The notes: generated from the sequence alone by a model not told the origin. DNA of 64,000 nt from Streptomyces sp. SUK 48 (GCF_009650765.1 NZ_CP045740.1:8036001-8100000), one strand, 5' to 3'. Counted from the stretch's first letter, positions 33,705 through 42,942 are shown. Numbers and translations: made by a program.

Positions 33705-33992
33705 TCAGTGACGCAGGTGGGGCCGACCGGAGCCGGTCCGCTGGGCGGGCACCCGGCCCGTCCCGACGAGGCGCCGGTCCCGGCGGACCGACGGAACCTC
33801 ACCTGCCGGCCTGCCGCGACGCGCGCCACCGTGCTCACTCCAGTACAGGACGCTGCCGGCAGCCAGGGCGAAGCCGATTCCCGCGCCCACCAGGGCGCCG
33901 AAGACCTCTCCCGACGCGAAGCCGGCCAGAGCCCCGGCCAGCAGTCCCACCAGCGAGGCACCGATGAAGTACCTGCGGATCCTCTCGTCCAT
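33705..33992 (-). CDS. Small glycine-rich membrane protein
   Basis: 95 residues from the ATG at 33992 (GTG at 34001 also possible). Residues ~8-50 form one or two hydrophobic helices with glycine-zipper spacing (LVGLLAGALAGFASGEVFGALVGAGIGFALAAG); the rest is basic and probably disordered. I do not recognise a function; small glycine-zipper proteins often sit in the cell envelope and respond to stress. It is followed by a strong terminator and stands alone. Confidence 0.6.
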   Translation of the reverse strand: MDERIRRYFIGASLVGLLAGALAGFASGEVFGALVGAGIGFALAAGSVLYWSEHGGARRGRPAGEVPSVRRDRRLVGTGRVPAQRTGSGRPHLRH

Positions 33993-34178
33993 TGAAATCA
34001 CCGCCTTTCACAGATCCCTCTGCCCCGCTGTGCGGCATCAAACCGACGATTCGTCACATTAGGCGAGTGATCGGGAAGCCGATGGGGGGCCTGAATCGCT
34101 TTCAATTCGTGTGACGGATGGTCAAGAGGCCGCCGCTGAACCGCTCTTTTGAATCTCTCGGCGGTCCAGAATCAGGAC

Positions 34179-34736
34179 ATGAACGTCCCCGAGCTGCTCG
34201 AAGCGGCAGTCCTGCTGGTCCCGGAGGAGATCGCTACGGAGAACGACATCACGGTGCGAGAAGTCTGGGAGAACCTGGCCAACGTCGCCGAGCAGATCCG
34301 GTTGAAGAGGGGTGCGGCCCGGTGTCATTGGCGCTCCCACGAGACTCTCCACGGCGTCATCCGAGCGGATCTCACCCTCCGGCCGGCCTCCGAAGCCCGG
34401 CGGCAGATCCCCTTCGACGGAGCCGGGGCCCTGCGACCGATGTGGAACATCGGACATCGAACCCGGAGCGGCGAACCCGGCCTCGACATCGCCGCACTCT
34501 GGGCGGAATCCACACCGTCCGTGGAATCCGGCGGACGATGCCCGATACGACTCGCCCCGCTCGACCCCTCGCCGGGAGAGCGGCAGGAGAGGACACGCAC
34601 TTCGCCCCGTCGAGCCGCTTGCGCCGACCGCACCCGCGCCCACCGCGGCACCGCCGGCGACTCCCTCCGTGGGGGGAACCTCCGGGTGCGGCGCGGCGGT
34701 CACCGGCGCGGGTGGTCCTACTGTCGGCTGGTGTGA
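34179..34736 (+). CDS. Hypothetical protein, possibly degraded at the C-terminus
   Basis: 185 residues. Residues 1-~135 look like genuine protein: MNVPELLEAAVLLVPEEI, an acidic segment DITVREVWENLAN, then CHWRSHETLHGVIRADLTL, GALRPMWNIGHRT and GLDIAALWAES. The final ~50 residues are Arg-rich and low in hydrophobics, as if read out of frame, so the original end may have been lost through a frameshift. I do not know its function. Its stop overlaps the GTG of the following hydrolase (GTGA). The ribosome site is poor, so this is a moderate call. Confidence 0.45.
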   Translation: MNVPELLEAAVLLVPEEIATENDITVREVWENLANVAEQIRLKRGAARCHWRSHETLHGVIRADLTLRPASEARRQIPFDGAGALRPMWNIGHRTRSGEPGLDIAALWAESTPSVESGGRCPIRLAPLDPSPGERQERTRTSPRRAACADRTRAHRGTAGDSLRGGNLRVRRGGHRRGWSYCRLV

Positions 34737-36136
34737 CGCACGAAACGAACAGCCCAGCGACCGGCCCCGCGAGGCGAAACCTGCTGACCATCGGCGCCGG
34801 AGCCGTCCTCGCCACGGGGTGCAGCCGCTTGGTGGCCGCCCCGGACCTCGGGGCGAGCCCGTCGGCCTCCGGCACCGCGCCGGGCGCGGATCTGACACCC
34901 GGAGCGATGACGCTCTTCGACAACTCGGCGTACAACTTCAACGGGCTCTTCGCCCTCGGCGCGTCGGGCGCGGGCGCGGCCGAGGTCGGCGAGGTGCTCA
35001 CCGCCGTCAACGCGATCAACAAGGCGGGCCTGTCCGCGCAGTCGTACGTCACGACGTTCCGCCGGCTGGGCGACCGGCTCATGGCCGCACCTGAGAGCGG
35101 CGTACCGGACGCCCAGACCACGCGCTTCCGGGCCCTGCGCGCGGCGCAGTACTACGGCCAGGCGCTCTTCTTCGTCCTCGGCTCCGACGCGCCCGGCGAC
35201 GAGGAACGGCTGTACAAGGCGGGGCGTGCCGCGTGGGACAAGTTCTGCTCGCTGTGCGACCCGCCGCCGGTGACGGACCGCGTCCCGTACGGGAAAACCC
35301 CCCTGCCGGTGTGGTTCTTCCGGCCCGACGAGTCCGGGAAGCGCCGGCCCACGGTCATCCTCACCAACGGCAGCGACGGCCAGAACGTCGACATGTGGAC
35401 GTACGGCGTGCCCGCGGCGCTGGACCGGGGCTGGAACGCGCTCGTCTACGACGGCCCCGGGCAGGGACAGCTGCTCTTCGTCGACCAGGTGACCTTCACG
35501 CCCACCTGGGAGAAGGTCGTCGCGCCGCTGATCGACTGGCTGTCCCGGCGGCAGGACGTGGACACCGGGAAGATCGCGCTCACCGGGCTGAGCATGGCGG
35601 GCGATCTGGTGCCCCGGGCGGCCGCGTTCGAGCCACGGCTCGCCGCCGCCGTCGCGATGCCCGGCTGCGTGGAACCGTGGCGGGGCTTTCCCCCGGAGAT
35701 CCGGGAGATCCTGCGGCCGGGCAAGGCGGAGACGAACGCCATCTGGAACAAGGAGGTCGTCCCACACCTGCCCGCGGCCGACGCGGCGACGATGAAGAAG
35801 CGCTTCGAGCCGTTCTCCGTCCCGGCGATGCTCGCCGCCCGGCAGGGGAAGGTGTTCACGGACTTCTACACACCGGCCCGGGCCGTCCAGGCGCTCACGG
35901 TCACGGACGTGGTGAGCAGGATCAGGACGCCGATGCTGGTCCTCGACTACGAGGGCGACCAGTTCTATCCGGGCCAGGCCCGCGAACTGTACGACAAGCT
36001 GACCTCCCCCAAGGACTACGTGAAACTCACCGCCGCCGAGGGCGCCCAGCTGCACTGCTCGCCGATGGCTCCCCAGCTCCACTGCGAGGTGGTCTTCGAC
36101 TGGCTCCAGGAGACCGTGCGAGGCGGTCGGTCCTGA
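34733..36136 (+). CDS. Secreted Tat-type lipoprotein, alpha/beta hydrolase
   Basis: 467 residues. The N-terminus ARRNLLTIGAGAVLATGC has a twin-arginine, a hydrophobic stretch and a lipobox-like cysteine, pointing to Tat export and lipid anchoring. After a low-complexity Ser/Ala/Pro linker comes a helical cap region and an alpha/beta hydrolase core with nucleophile elbow TGLSMAGD, acid segment LVLDYEGDQFYPGQ, and a terminal His in GAQLHC. The broad layout resembles hydrolases of the acylaminoacyl-peptidase or dihydropseudooxynicotine-hydrolase kind. GTG start at 34733. The substrate is unknown. Confidence 0.75.
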   Translation: MTHETNSPATGPARRNLLTIGAGAVLATGCSRLVAAPDLGASPSASGTAPGADLTPGAMTLFDNSAYNFNGLFALGASGAGAAEVGEVLTAVNAINKAGLSAQSYVTTFRRLGDRLMAAPESGVPDAQTTRFRALRAAQYYGQALFFVLGSDAPGDEERLYKAGRAAWDKFCSLCDPPPVTDRVPYGKTPLPVWFFRPDESGKRRPTVILTNGSDGQNVDMWTYGVPAALDRGWNALVYDGPGQGQLLFVDQVTFTPTWEKVVAPLIDWLSRRQDVDTGKIALTGLSMAGDLVPRAAAFEPRLAAAVAMPGCVEPWRGFPPEIREILRPGKAETNAIWNKEVVPHLPAADAATMKKRFEPFSVPAMLAARQGKVFTDFYTPARAVQALTVTDVVSRIRTPMLVLDYEGDQFYPGQARELYDKLTSPKDYVKLTAAEGAQLHCSPMAPQLHCEVVFDWLQETVRGGRS

Positions 36137-36175
36137 TGCCGAGGGCGGGGGGCTGTCTGATGCCGAGGGCGGGGG
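36133..36175. repeat. Short direct repeat over the hydrolase stop codon
   Basis: A 19-base unit beginning CTGATGCCGAGGGCG occurs perfectly twice (36133-36151 and 36157-36175), 24 bases apart. The first copy contains the TGA stop. Confidence 0.6.
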
Positions 36176-36191
36176 ACCGGCCGACGGGCTC

Positions 36192-36734
36192 TCAGGGAAC
36201 CGGTCGTTCCGGGGCGGTCTCCAGCGCGGACCGCAGGCGATGAAGAGTCGCCGCCATGCCCGCGCGGTTCACCCGGACCCGCTCGGCCGGCGTCGTGCCG
36301 GCGAACACCCTGCCGAGGAGGTCGGCCGCCCTTCCCCGCGCGCCCTGGCGCAGGTCGTGCCAGTACTGGGTGACCTGGATCCGTCCGGTGCCCTCGGCCT
36401 CGGTGAGGCGGAAACCCCAGACCGCGAGGGGCAGTCCGGCGATCGACACGCGATAGGCGAACTCGTGCGGAGCGTTCGCCTCGGTCACCCGGCAGTGGGT
36501 GAACCAGCGCCGGCCGCCGTTGCGGTTGAACCCGAGGAACGTGGTGTGAGGGCCGCCGCGTCCGGCGAGGAGGAGGACTCCGACGCACTCGGGGCTCCAG
36601 CCGGCCACGCGCCGGACATCGCTGATCGCCGCGTACACCCGCTCGGGCGAGGCACCGATCAGGATGGACTCGCTCAGTTCCCGTGTGCGCGTCCCGGCCG
36701 GCGCGCGGGTGCCCCGTCCGCCCGGCGACGTCAT
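36192..36734 (-). CDS. SRPBCC family protein
   Basis: 180 residues with a START/polyketide-cyclase-like fold: ILIGASPERVYAAISDVRRVAGWSPE, then FNRNGGRRWFTHCRVTEANAP, AVWGFRLTEAEGTGRIQVTQYWHD, and a long C-terminal helix with RVNRAGMAATLHRL. Its plan parallels the SRPBCC gene at 6843-7346. Translation starts at the ATG at 36734, overlapping the sterol-desaturase stop (ATGA), so it acts with that enzyme, perhaps binding its lipid substrate or product. Expression should follow the TetR operators at 37712-37753. Confidence 0.78.
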   Translation of the reverse strand: MTSPGGRGTRAPAGTRTRELSESILIGASPERVYAAISDVRRVAGWSPECVGVLLLAGRGGPHTTFLGFNRNGGRRWFTHCRVTEANAPHEFAYRVSIAGLPLAVWGFRLTEAEGTGRIQVTQYWHDLRQGARGRAADLLGRVFAGTTPAERVRVNRAGMAATLHRLRSALETAPERPVP

Positions 36735-37699
36735 CGCGGGTCGTCCGTGACGGTCGCCGCCGGCAGCGGGGAGCGCACCGCGGCGAGGGGCGCCCGCGGC
36801 ACCGGTACGGCGGTGTCCGCGGTGCCGACCGTGCTCTCCGCCGACGTGCGGGGAGGTCCGCCGACCGCGGCGGGTCCGGGCTGCCAGCCCGGCCGCCCCA
36901 CCACGTGACGGACCCGGTCCCGCCACCGCGAGGCCCGGGCCACGTCCCGTCCGAGGGCGGCGTACTCGTGGGAGACGACGCGCAGCGGGTTGTGGGTGCC
37001 GATGTTCTTGGTGAGCCCGTACACGGGGCGCTCGCCCTCTTCGGCCCAGGTGCCGAAGAGCTGGTCCCAGACCATGAGGATGCCGCCGAAGTTGCGGTCC
37101 AGGTAGCCGCCTTGGGAGGCGTGGTGCACCCGGTGGCTCGACGGGGTGTTGACGATCCTCTCGACAAGACGGGGAAGCCGGCCGATGCGGTCGGTGTGCA
37201 GCCAGAACTGGGTCAGCATGTTGATGCTGCCGCAGAGCAGGATCGCCCACGCGGGCACACCGGCCAGCGCGAGGGGTATGTAGAAGATCTGTGAGGTCAG
37301 GCCGGTCCAGGGCTGCCGGATCGCCGTGGCGAAGTTGTACCTGAGGCTGGAGTGGTGCACCACGTGGCTGGCCCACAGCACGCGGACGCGGTGGTGTTCA
37401 CGGTGCATCCAGTAGTAGCAGAAGTCCTGGGCGAGGAGGACCAGCGGGAAGGTCGCCCAGGTAACCTCGACCCGCAGGGGCGTCAGTGCGTACAGGCCGG
37501 CGAAGACGGCCACCGCGATCGTCTTGTAGACGACGTCGGTGGCGGCGGCCCCCGCGCCCACGGTCAGGCTGGTCGCGGTGTCCCGCACCCCGTAGCCGCT
37601 GGCGTTCTCGTCGGGGTGGAGCCGGTAGTAGACCATCTCCAGGACGATCAGCAGCACGAAGGCGGGGGCGGACAGGGCGAGCAAGGACGTGGTTTCCAT
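36731..37699 (-). CDS. Sterol desaturase/fatty acid hydroxylase family membrane enzyme
   Basis: 322 residues. Hydrophobic helices surround three histidine boxes: HREHH at 99-103, HVVHH at 112-116 and HRVHH at 189-193, the di-iron ligands of membrane hydroxylases; HTDRIG near 168 adds another. Such enzymes hydroxylate or desaturate carotenoids, sterols or fatty acyl chains. The C-terminal ~60 residues are a Pro/Ala-rich tail with no counterpart in typical members. The ATG at 37699 has AGGAGG 5 bases before. It heads a two-gene operon divergent from a TetR gene. Confidence 0.87.
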   Translation of the reverse strand: METTSLLALSAPAFVLLIVLEMVYYRLHPDENASGYGVRDTATSLTVGAGAAATDVVYKTIAVAVFAGLYALTPLRVEVTWATFPLVLLAQDFCYYWMHREHHRVRVLWASHVVHHSSLRYNFATAIRQPWTGLTSQIFYIPLALAGVPAWAILLCGSINMLTQFWLHTDRIGRLPRLVERIVNTPSSHRVHHASQGGYLDRNFGGILMVWDQLFGTWAEEGERPVYGLTKNIGTHNPLRVVSHEYAALGRDVARASRWRDRVRHVVGRPGWQPGPAAVGGPPRTSAESTVGTADTAVPVPRAPLAAVRSPLPAATVTDDPR

Positions 37700-37711
37700 C
37701 AGACCTCCTGT

Positions 37712-37753
37712 CGGAGCGATTCGCTCCGCAGGAGTATCGGAGTGAATCGCTCC
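37712..37753. promoter_or_regulatory. Two tandem TetR operators
   Basis: CGGAGCGATTCGCTCCG (37712-37728) is a perfect 17-bp palindrome around a central T. A second copy, GGAGTGAATCGCTCC (37739-37753), differs at two bases; the centres are 26 bp apart. They fill the 74-bp gap between the desaturase operon and its divergent TetR gene, so the TetR product should bind both. Confidence 0.72.
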
Positions 37754-37773
37754 CATAGGCAAGGGGTTGGTCC

Positions 37774-38433
37774 ATGGAGAATTCAGCGGCCGGGGGAAGG
37801 CGCGCGGGCGGACGGTTCGGCCGCCAGACCGAGGCCGAGCGCAACGACGTGCTCGTCCTGGACGCGGCGCGTGCGGTGTTCGCGGAACAAGGCGCCGACG
37901 CCCCGGTGTCCGCCATCGCGGAGCGGGCGGGGGTCGGCATGGGCACCCTCTATCGCCGTTACGGCAGCAAGGAGCAGCTTCTTCAGCGGCTGTGCGTCAC
38001 CGGCATCACCAGCACCATCGCCGGGCTGCAGCAGGCACTTGAGGCGGAGGGCACGGGTTGGGCGGCTCTCGCCTCCTACATGGCCGCGGCGGTCGACGAG
38101 CGGGCAGGTGCCTTCGCGGCACTCGCCGGCACGTTCAGCCTGCCCCGGGAACTGGTCGACGCGAACGAACGCGCCAAGGCGCTGGCGGAGCGGCTCCTGC
38201 GCCGGGGCATCGACGACCGGACCGTACGCGAGGACGTGACGACACTGGACATCACCCACGTCGTCGAGATGTTCAGCCGCTACCCGCGCCGCACCGAGGA
38301 GGACGAGCACGCGCGGCGCAGGATGCTGGCCATGACCCTCGACGGCCTGCGCGCCGGCCACCCGCCGCTGCCCGGACCGCAGCCGAACTGGGCTGCCTAC
38401 GACCGTATCTGGGAGCCGTCGGCACGCTCCTGA
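37774..38433 (+). CDS. TetR-family regulator
   Basis: 219 residues. Helix-turn-helix VSAIAERAGVGMGTLYRRYGSKEQLLQRL at ~45-73; the C-terminal ligand domain has GTFSLPRELVDANERAKALAERLL. ATG start at 37774 after AGGGG. It is divergent from the sterol-desaturase/SRPBCC operon, with two near-identical palindromes in the gap, so autoregulation plus repression of that operon is the natural reading. The ligand is unknown, perhaps a lipid. Confidence 0.88.
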   Translation: MENSAAGGRRAGGRFGRQTEAERNDVLVLDAARAVFAEQGADAPVSAIAERAGVGMGTLYRRYGSKEQLLQRLCVTGITSTIAGLQQALEAEGTGWAALASYMAAAVDERAGAFAALAGTFSLPRELVDANERAKALAERLLRRGIDDRTVREDVTTLDITHVVEMFSRYPRRTEEDEHARRRMLAMTLDGLRAGHPPLPGPQPNWAAYDRIWEPSARS

Positions 38434-38586
38434 CCGTCGGAGTCCGGCCGTCCTACGCTTACGGCCCACTCCCGCGCCCCCTCATCGAGGGGAGGCTCGC
38501 ACGGAGCTGTGCGAGCCGGGTGACCGCAGGTCCGCGAGGCGGGGTCGGCGTACGCGCCGGGGGTGCGGACGTGCGGCGCGAGGCGC

Positions 38587-41364
38587 TCATCGGGGCGGCG
38601 GGTCCGGCCTGGCCCGGGCCGCGGCGGCCAGTTCGATACGGCTCGCCAGGCCGAGCTTGGCCAGCGCGTGGGAGACATGGGTCTGCACCGTGCGGGTCGA
38701 GACGTTGAGGTCCCGGGCTATCTCGGGGCCGGTCCGGCCGGACGCCACCAGGTCGGCGACGAGGGTCTCGGTGGGGGTCAGTGCCCGCCACCCGGTGGCC
38801 GGCCGCCGACGGGCCGCCGTCGCGCCGAGCCGCACCCCGGCGGCGCGCAGCCGACCGGTGACCCGCGTGGCCGCGCCCGTCGCACCCGTCTCCTCGGCGC
38901 ACCGCAGCGCGTGCCGGGCGTACTCCCGGGCCAGGGTCCGGTCGCCCTCTTCCGCGGCGGCCACCGCCGCTTCCTCCCAGGCCGCCAGCTCCGCCAGGTG
39001 CAGACCGGTCCGGTTCGCGTCCTCGGCGGCGGCGCACGCCCGCTCCACCGTGCCGTCGGCGTCGGTGCCGGTCAGTGCCTCGGCCAGGTGCACGGTGGGC
39101 GCGAGGGCGGGGGTCAGGGGGCGGGGGAGCCGTGCGAGATCGCGGGCGATCATCGCCCGCAGCTCCTCGTCCGCCGCACGCCGTGCGATCCGGGCCAGTT
39201 CGGGCGCGACGGTGGCGAGCCAGGTGAGCAGGTTACGGTGCGCGGCGGTCCGCCACACCTCGCGGGCCAGCCGGGACGCCTCGCGGTACCGCCGCCGGGC
39301 CTCCAGCAGGGCCACCTCGGCTCGCTCGGGCTGGGGTATGCCGAACTGCAACGGCGCGGGGGCGGTGTGCCATGCGCGCAGCCGGGTGTCGGCCGCCTCC
39401 GGGTCGCCGCGGAGCACGTCGATGAGCGCCCGCGCGCCCACCGACATCGAGGTCCAGGCGAGGCCGGCCCAGTCGGCGCTCTCCAGCCCGGAGTCGAAGG
39501 CCGCCGCGGCGTCCGCCAGCCGCCCGGCGGCCAAGTCGATGGATCCGCGCAGCAGTTGATGGGGGACGCTCTGCCACTGGGCGGCCCGGTCCTCCCGCAG
39601 CCGCGCCACGTCCTGCATGGCGGTCCAGGCCGCCCCGGGTCCCTCCACGTGCAGTTCCACGAACGGCGGCCACACGTCGCTGGAGGCGCCCTCGTAGGGG
39701 TCCACCTCGGCCGACATGTGCTGTCGCGATGCCTCCCAGGCCAGTTCGAGCGCCACCTTCGGATGACCGATCAGCGACAACCTGACGGCCTCGGTCACCA
39801 GGCCGGTCAGCGTGAGCTCCCGGGGGTCGGCGACGGGCGGGCTCAGCGGCAGGGGCCGCAGACCGGCGAGCTGGGTGAGCTGAACCCGGTGCTGCCCGAT
39901 GATGTCGCGCACATGCCCGGAGACCGGTGCGTCGAGCGAGGCGTCCACCAGGGCGAGGGCCTCGGGCACCCGCCCCCGGAGGGTCAGCGCGAAGATCAGC
40001 ACCCGGCTCAGCTCGACGGTCTGGACGGGATCGGTGGCGTGGTCCAGCGCGGTACGGGCCACGGTCTCCGCCCGGCTCGGCCGACCCGACCGGGCCAGCG
40101 CCCGGGAGCGCCGGATCGCCAGCTCCACCGCGGCCCGCGACGAGCCGCCGGCCGCCACCGGACCGGCGAGCAGGTCCGCCTCGACGGCCGGGGCGTGGGC
40201 CAGGTCCGCCTCGGCGCCCCGCACGGCCAGCAGCACGTCCTCGGCCGGGGCTCCGGACGCGATCACATGCCGGACGCGGCCCGCCGGCTCCTCGTACCGG
40301 GCCGCCGCGGTGTGCAGGACGCGGGCCAGCGGCCCGGGGATGTCGAGTTCGACGGCGTCGCGGTAGCTGTCGTGGGCGAACGCCAGCCGCCCGCCGGGCT
40401 CGAACACCGCGACGGCGCGGTCCAGGAGGACCTGCACGGGTTCCACCAGGGCGACGGCCGCGACCCCCGCGACGGCCGCGATCTCTTCCACGGTGGCGGG
40501 CCGGCCGAGGACGGCGAGGATCCGGGCCGCGTGCCTGGCCGGCCCGTGGAGGGCGGACACGGTGGTGGCCACGGGGTCGCCGAGGCCACCACGTGCCACC
40601 TCCTCGGCCGTGCTGCCGGGCCGCAGTTCGAGGACGTCCCCCGTGGTGGTGAGAGCCTTCGCGTCCGCCAGGCCGTCGAGGAGGGTCAGCACGCGCAGGG
40701 CGTTGTCCCGGTGCGGCGCGAGCACCGGACGGAGCCGGCGGCCCGGCCACCGCCCGGTGTGCTCGTGGACCAGCGCGTCGAGATCGATGTCGTCCAGCGG
40801 GGGAAGTACGACCTCCCGCACCGAGGGCGCGCGCAGGAGCCGCACGAGGTGGTCCCGCTCCGGGCGGGGCCTGCGGGCCATCAGCAGGGCGAGGGGAAGG
40901 TCGCGGGCGGCGGACGCCATCATGTTCAGCAGGGCCAGCGAGGCGCTGTCAGCCTCGTGGGCGTCGTCCACGACAAGAATGAGCGGCCCGGCCGCGCAGA
41001 GATCGTCGAGCCGGGCGAGCAGGCGTTCCTCGGCGTCGGCGGGCACCGGGCGGCCGAGGTCCAGCCCGAGCAGTACCGACACCACCATGTACGGCGTCCC
41101 GCGCGGGATCTCCGTGCTCGCGGCCCGCCGGGACGCGGCCGGGACGCTCGCCAGCGCCTCGCGCAGCGCCCGACTCTTTCCGGCCCCGGCTTCGCCGGTG
41201 ACCACGAGGACCGGCGGGTGGGCGGTGCCGGCGCCCAGGCCGCGGACGAGGGCCGCCGTCAGGAAGGTGTCCAGGCTCCGGCGGTTGTTCGGCCGCACGT
41301 CGTTCACACCAGGCAGCCTAAAGCCCCTGGACGCGGTGCGGTCTCCGGCGGACTTCTCGCCCAT
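38587..41364 (-). CDS. LAL-type (large ATP-binding) LuxR-family regulator
   Basis: 925 residues. N-terminal AAA-type ATPase with Walker A GEAGAGKS at 57-64 and Walker B LILVVDDAH near 134, a long helical middle region resembling TPR-like repeats, and a C-terminal LuxR helix-turn-helix (LTPTETLVADLV...GPEIARDLNVSTRTVQTHVSHAL) over the last ~65 residues. LAL regulators such as PikD or MalT activate catabolic or antibiotic genes on binding ATP and an inducer. The ATG at 41364 has AAGGAA 8 bases upstream; a GTG at 41307 is possible. The target is unknown; nearest candidates are the carotenoid-oxygenase region downstream or the sterol-desaturase operon. Confidence 0.88.
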   Translation of the reverse strand: MGEKSAGDRTASRGFRLPGVNDVRPNNRRSLDTFLTAALVRGLGAGTAHPPVLVVTGEAGAGKSRALREALASVPAASRRAASTEIPRGTPYMVVSVLLGLDLGRPVPADAEERLLARLDDLCAAGPLILVVDDAHEADSASLALLNMMASAARDLPLALLMARRPRPERDHLVRLLRAPSVREVVLPPLDDIDLDALVHEHTGRWPGRRLRPVLAPHRDNALRVLTLLDGLADAKALTTTGDVLELRPGSTAEEVARGGLGDPVATTVSALHGPARHAARILAVLGRPATVEEIAAVAGVAAVALVEPVQVLLDRAVAVFEPGGRLAFAHDSYRDAVELDIPGPLARVLHTAAARYEEPAGRVRHVIASGAPAEDVLLAVRGAEADLAHAPAVEADLLAGPVAAGGSSRAAVELAIRRSRALARSGRPSRAETVARTALDHATDPVQTVELSRVLIFALTLRGRVPEALALVDASLDAPVSGHVRDIIGQHRVQLTQLAGLRPLPLSPPVADPRELTLTGLVTEAVRLSLIGHPKVALELAWEASRQHMSAEVDPYEGASSDVWPPFVELHVEGPGAAWTAMQDVARLREDRAAQWQSVPHQLLRGSIDLAAGRLADAAAAFDSGLESADWAGLAWTSMSVGARALIDVLRGDPEAADTRLRAWHTAPAPLQFGIPQPERAEVALLEARRRYREASRLAREVWRTAAHRNLLTWLATVAPELARIARRAADEELRAMIARDLARLPRPLTPALAPTVHLAEALTGTDADGTVERACAAAEDANRTGLHLAELAAWEEAAVAAAEEGDRTLAREYARHALRCAEETGATGAATRVTGRLRAAGVRLGATAARRRPATGWRALTPTETLVADLVASGRTGPEIARDLNVSTRTVQTHVSHALAKLGLASRIELAAAARARPDPPPR

Positions 41365-41851
41365 GTGATCAGTTCCTTGGTCCGTCCCCGGCGGCCGACG
41401 GGTTCCGTTTCCGTGTCGGCCCGGCGGCCCGCCAGCCCGCCGGGCGTCCGCGGCCATAAGGCGGAGGAGGGAGCCGGGCGGGCCTGGGGCCGTGCGGGGG
41501 ACGTCAGCATCGGGTGGGGGCGCCTCCAGACGCTGAGGGCAGTGGGGAGTGCGTGCTGGCCGTCCCGGGCAGCAGGAGCGCACGGCCCACGGCGGTGGTA
41601 CCAGCGTCGGGTGGTCCGCGCGCCTGCCACCGCCCGCCAGGTCACCCGGGCGGCGGCAGGCACACCTATCTGCGGGCCCGGCGCGACGGTTGCCGCCGTC
41701 GCCGTGACGCAGGCGTTGACGACTCGCTGCCGTCCGCTCGCCGACGACCGCGGGCCCCTCGCCGCGGTGGGCGGCCATGGGCACCGCGGTCCCGGTCAAG
41801 CATGGTCATGGACACGCCGCCGGTCATGCCGCTCGGCGGGGGAGTGCGCCC
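41365..41851. other. Gene-free spacer
   Basis: About 490 bases between the LAL regulator start and the end of the membrane-protein gene. I see no convincing gene, repeat or terminator; it presumably holds the LAL promoter near 41370-41450. Confidence 0.4.
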
Positions 41852-42433
41852 TCAACGCCGAGGGGCCGCGTCGCCGCCGATGTGGGCCGCGCCCGCCATC
41901 GCCTCGGTGCGCTTGAGGCCGGCGAGCACCAGGAGGACGGGCACCACCCAGTTGAGCAGCAGGTTCCCGGTACCGAGGGCACCGGCGAGCAGATGGCACA
42001 GAGCCATCACGAAGATGACCCCCGCCCACAGCAGGGAGATCCGCCGGTTGACGGCCCGGAAGACCGGGCTGCCCCAGTAGCGCCGGTCGACCCCGGCGCG
42101 CGCGTACTGCTCGGTGAACGGCACCGTGAACGCCGACACCAGCATGATCGCCGCGAGGAGCAGCGCGGCACCGCCCCGGCCGTAGTCCACCAGCGACTGC
42201 TCGACGCGGTGTCCGCCGGTCAGACCGAGCACGGTCAGCGCGCCGAACGTCAGCACTCCCGCCGCGTCGATGACCTTCAGACCGTCGCGGACGGTGCCGC
42301 GCACGGCGAGCAGCAGGGAGCCGAGACAGGCGGCCAGTGCCGCCCAGCCGACCGCACCCGTGCCCGCGTGCTCGGCTATCAGGGAGAACAGGATCCAGGG
42401 AGCCAGCCCGAACAGGAGACTGGAGGCTTTCAT
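41852..42433 (-). CDS. Integral membrane protein of unknown function
   Basis: 193 residues with five or six hydrophobic helices (first: LLFGLAPWILFSLIAEH). The loop FTVPFTEQYARAGVDRRYWGSPVFRAVNRR between helices near residues 100-130 is the most conserved-looking part; a related stretch occurs in the truncated gene at 45792-46019. I do not recognise a function. The ATG at 42433 has GGAG 8 bases upstream; an ATG at 42472 would add 13 residues. The 31-bp element at 42497-42527 lies just upstream of the start. Confidence 0.7.
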   Translation of the reverse strand: MKASSLLFGLAPWILFSLIAEHAGTGAVGWAALAACLGSLLLAVRGTVRDGLKVIDAAGVLTFGALTVLGLTGGHRVEQSLVDYGRGGAALLLAAIMLVSAFTVPFTEQYARAGVDRRYWGSPVFRAVNRRISLLWAGVIFVMALCHLLAGALGTGNLLLNWVVPVLLVLAGLKRTEAMAGAAHIGGDAAPRR

Positions 42434-42942
42434 GAGGATTACTCCGGCGTCGAAGGACGAGAACGCGTCCATGCTCGGCCGTCCCGCCCAGGCGTTCATC
42501 CGTCGAACGACGCAGGAAACCGTGCCACCCGGGCGGCGCGCTCCGGGGGCCGCCCGGGCCGGGGCCGGTGTCCCGGTGTCCGGGCGGCGTGCGGGGGAGT
42601 CGGCACAGGCGACGCCGACCGTCTCGCCGTACCGCTGCGAGCGCGTGCGGCGCGGTCCGTTCGCACGCCGGCACGCCCGGTCGACTCGCAAACGACCGGC
42701 GTGACACCACGGGCGACGCATTCAAGGCACACGCCGCTCAGGGACACCGGCCCCGGGGCGACAGCCGCCACATGCGGGCACGCTGGTCGTGCCGACGACC
42801 GAGGCTCCCATCGGCCCGCCCTCCGGTCTGGACGGACTGTCCAAGCCCGTCCAACCACCCTCCGTCCGCTGGGCGTTGTCCATGCGTGTCCCTCGCCGCC
42901 CGGCCCCCCACACCGGGACAGCGATCAACGGCGGGGCACGCT
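42434..42942. other. Intergenic region with upstream element
   Basis: About 510 bases between the membrane-protein start and the end of the carotenoid oxygenase gene, both on the minus strand. It contains the 31-bp repeat at 42497-42527. I find no credible gene in the remainder. Confidence 0.4.
42497..42527. repeat. 31-bp conserved upstream element, copy 1
   Basis: It matches 46083-46113 at 29 of 31 bases, including 22 identical bases in a row. Its core CGTCGAACGACG (42501-42512) is an inverted repeat with a 2-base centre. It lies 64 bases before the start of the membrane-protein gene, the same distance as copy 2 from the truncated paralogue. Confidence 0.7.

Noticed and set aside
38563..41916. 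Very long plus-strand open frame opposite the LAL regulator
   Set aside because: Its translation is low-complexity Gly/Arg/Pro/His-rich with no domain; it mirrors the codon pattern of the clearly recognisable minus-strand regulator.
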